DNA from: Armatimonadota bacterium
GTDB taxonomy: Bacteria > Armatimonadota > Fimbriimonadia > Fimbriimonadales > Fimbriimonadaceae
DNA: 64,000 nucleotides
Reading direction: 5' to 3'
Assembly (NCBI GenBank): GCA_017303935.1
Contig: JAFLBD010000002.1
Coordinates: forward strand, 124,001-188,000
Shown: in pieces, positions 63,602-64,000 of the stretch
How the letters are laid out: each line of letters opens with the position of its first letter
Numbering within the stretch: position 1 is the stretch's first letter
The notes under the pieces: generated by a model
Told to the model about the DNA's origin: nothing
Databases searched by the model: none
What the model saw: the letters and a program-made list of their open reading frames with translations, nothing else
Position numbers and translations under genes: made by a program

Positions 63602-64000
63602 ACCCTCATTCGCTGGCTGTGCGGGCTGAGTGGCGGCAACTTTAACGTTGATACTGGCCACACTCCCGCGTGAAAATGCACGAATCGTCGCGGTACCGCC
63701 AGCTGGCAAAGGGCGGAAAGTGCCGCTCTGATCGATCCAGCCGCCAGGACCCATCGCACTCCAAAGAACTTCGCGGTTTGGAATCGCATTTCCGTCCGCG
63801 CCCAATAGCCGATATGGCGCATTGGCCGTGCCTGTTAGGTTCGCCGCTCCTTCAATGGTGACCGTCTCACCCGGGGATGAGTACGTAGGCCCGAAGATCA
63901 AAAGTGCGTTTGAAATCCGTCTCTCGGTGCCGTCTGAGGGCCGATTCAACACCTCGCCAAACAGCGAAAGCGTCGTCGAACCGCCGCCATCGAGATTGAT
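63584..64000 (-). CDS. Phosphodiester glycosidase (NAGPA/DUF2233) family protein, C-terminal part only
   Basis: The frame is open to the window edge, so the N-terminus is missing. The first visible residues NLDGGGSTTL and then VLNRPSDGTERRISNAL are the C-terminal signature of the phosphodiester glycosidase family. After it comes an Ig-like or bacterial-surface beta domain (about 90 residues: SPGETVTIEGAANLTG, then GTATIRAFSRG) and a Gln/Pro/Ala tail. Likely exported and acting on cell-surface glycans or phosphodiesters; the role is inferred. Confidence 0.8.
   Translation of the reverse strand: MNLDGGGSTTLSLFGEVLNRPSDGTERRISNALLIFGPTYSSPGETVTIEGAANLTGTANAPYRLLGADGNAIPNREVLWSAMGPGGWIDQSGTFRPLPAGGTATIRAFSRGSVASINVKVAATQPAQPANEGSEPNR

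Overview
The window looks like chromosomal DNA of a diderm, flagellated, pigment-free heterotroph, most probably a member of Armatimonadota (Fimbriimonadia-like). The pointers are a 16S rRNA gene that reads exactly as the EUB338-III probe site, a DUF1559 (H-X9-DG) type-II prepilin, a PEP-CTERM surface protein, outer-membrane barrels ending in Phe, and a bacterial proteasome alpha subunit with an ARC/Mpa ATPase. Placement rests on gene content and my reading of the 16S text, not on a tree. Genes are packed tightly, with many 1-20 bp overlaps and a few long convergent overlaps. No transposase, integrase, CRISPR array or phage gene was seen.

Layout. 1-7.5 kb: end of a plsC-type acyltransferase, a YjbH-like barrel, an OafA-like acyltransferase, and the queuosine genes queE, queD and queC interrupted by a ChaN-like gene. 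7.6-11.3 kb: uvrA split into two complete halves with an inverted pdxH between them. 11.4-19.7 kb: pyrG, a HAD hydrolase, a fused homocysteine methyltransferase/MTHFR, a GH20 enzyme, pspA, an ANTAR regulator, a HIT protein and a family 4 uracil-DNA glycosylase. 19.7-27.9 kb: proteasome alpha subunit, phytase-like lipoprotein, fliS, prfB with its programmed frameshift, a metallo-beta-lactamase fold protein, rfbC and a nitroreductase. 28-30 kb: a stand-alone 16S rRNA gene with its own promoter and terminator. 30-37.2 kb: ARC/Mpa ATPase, priA, serC, purM, tRNA-Lys and phoU, all but the tRNA on the minus strand. 37.3-43.2 kb: prepilin and tiny lipoprotein, motB and motA, then mutL-ruvC. 43.2-52.7 kb: an unknown protein paired with fumarylacetoacetase, a porin, an aquaporin, an ATP-grasp protein, an ankyrin protein, a pilB/gspE ATPase and an orphan FecCD permease. 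52.7-64 kb: aminotransferase-rnc, the PEP-CTERM protein, an M24 peptidase, tRNA-Gln, a WecG/TagA glycosyltransferase, a three-gene GDP-heptose operon, alaS, and the end of a phosphodiester glycosidase.

Main points of interest. (1) uvrA is cut exactly at the linker between its two ATPase halves and a pdxH gene lies inverted in the cut. (2) A proteasome alpha subunit and its unfoldase are 10 kb apart, with no beta subunit, Pup/UBact or ligase in view. (3) The 16S gene is unlinked from 23S/5S, and its 790 loop carries a paired change that creates a mismatch to the common 806R primer. (4) Many genes have a TANNNT box only 5-7 nt before the start codon, which suggests frequent leaderless mRNAs, although the 16S anti-Shine-Dalgarno is intact and the prfB frameshift site depends on it.
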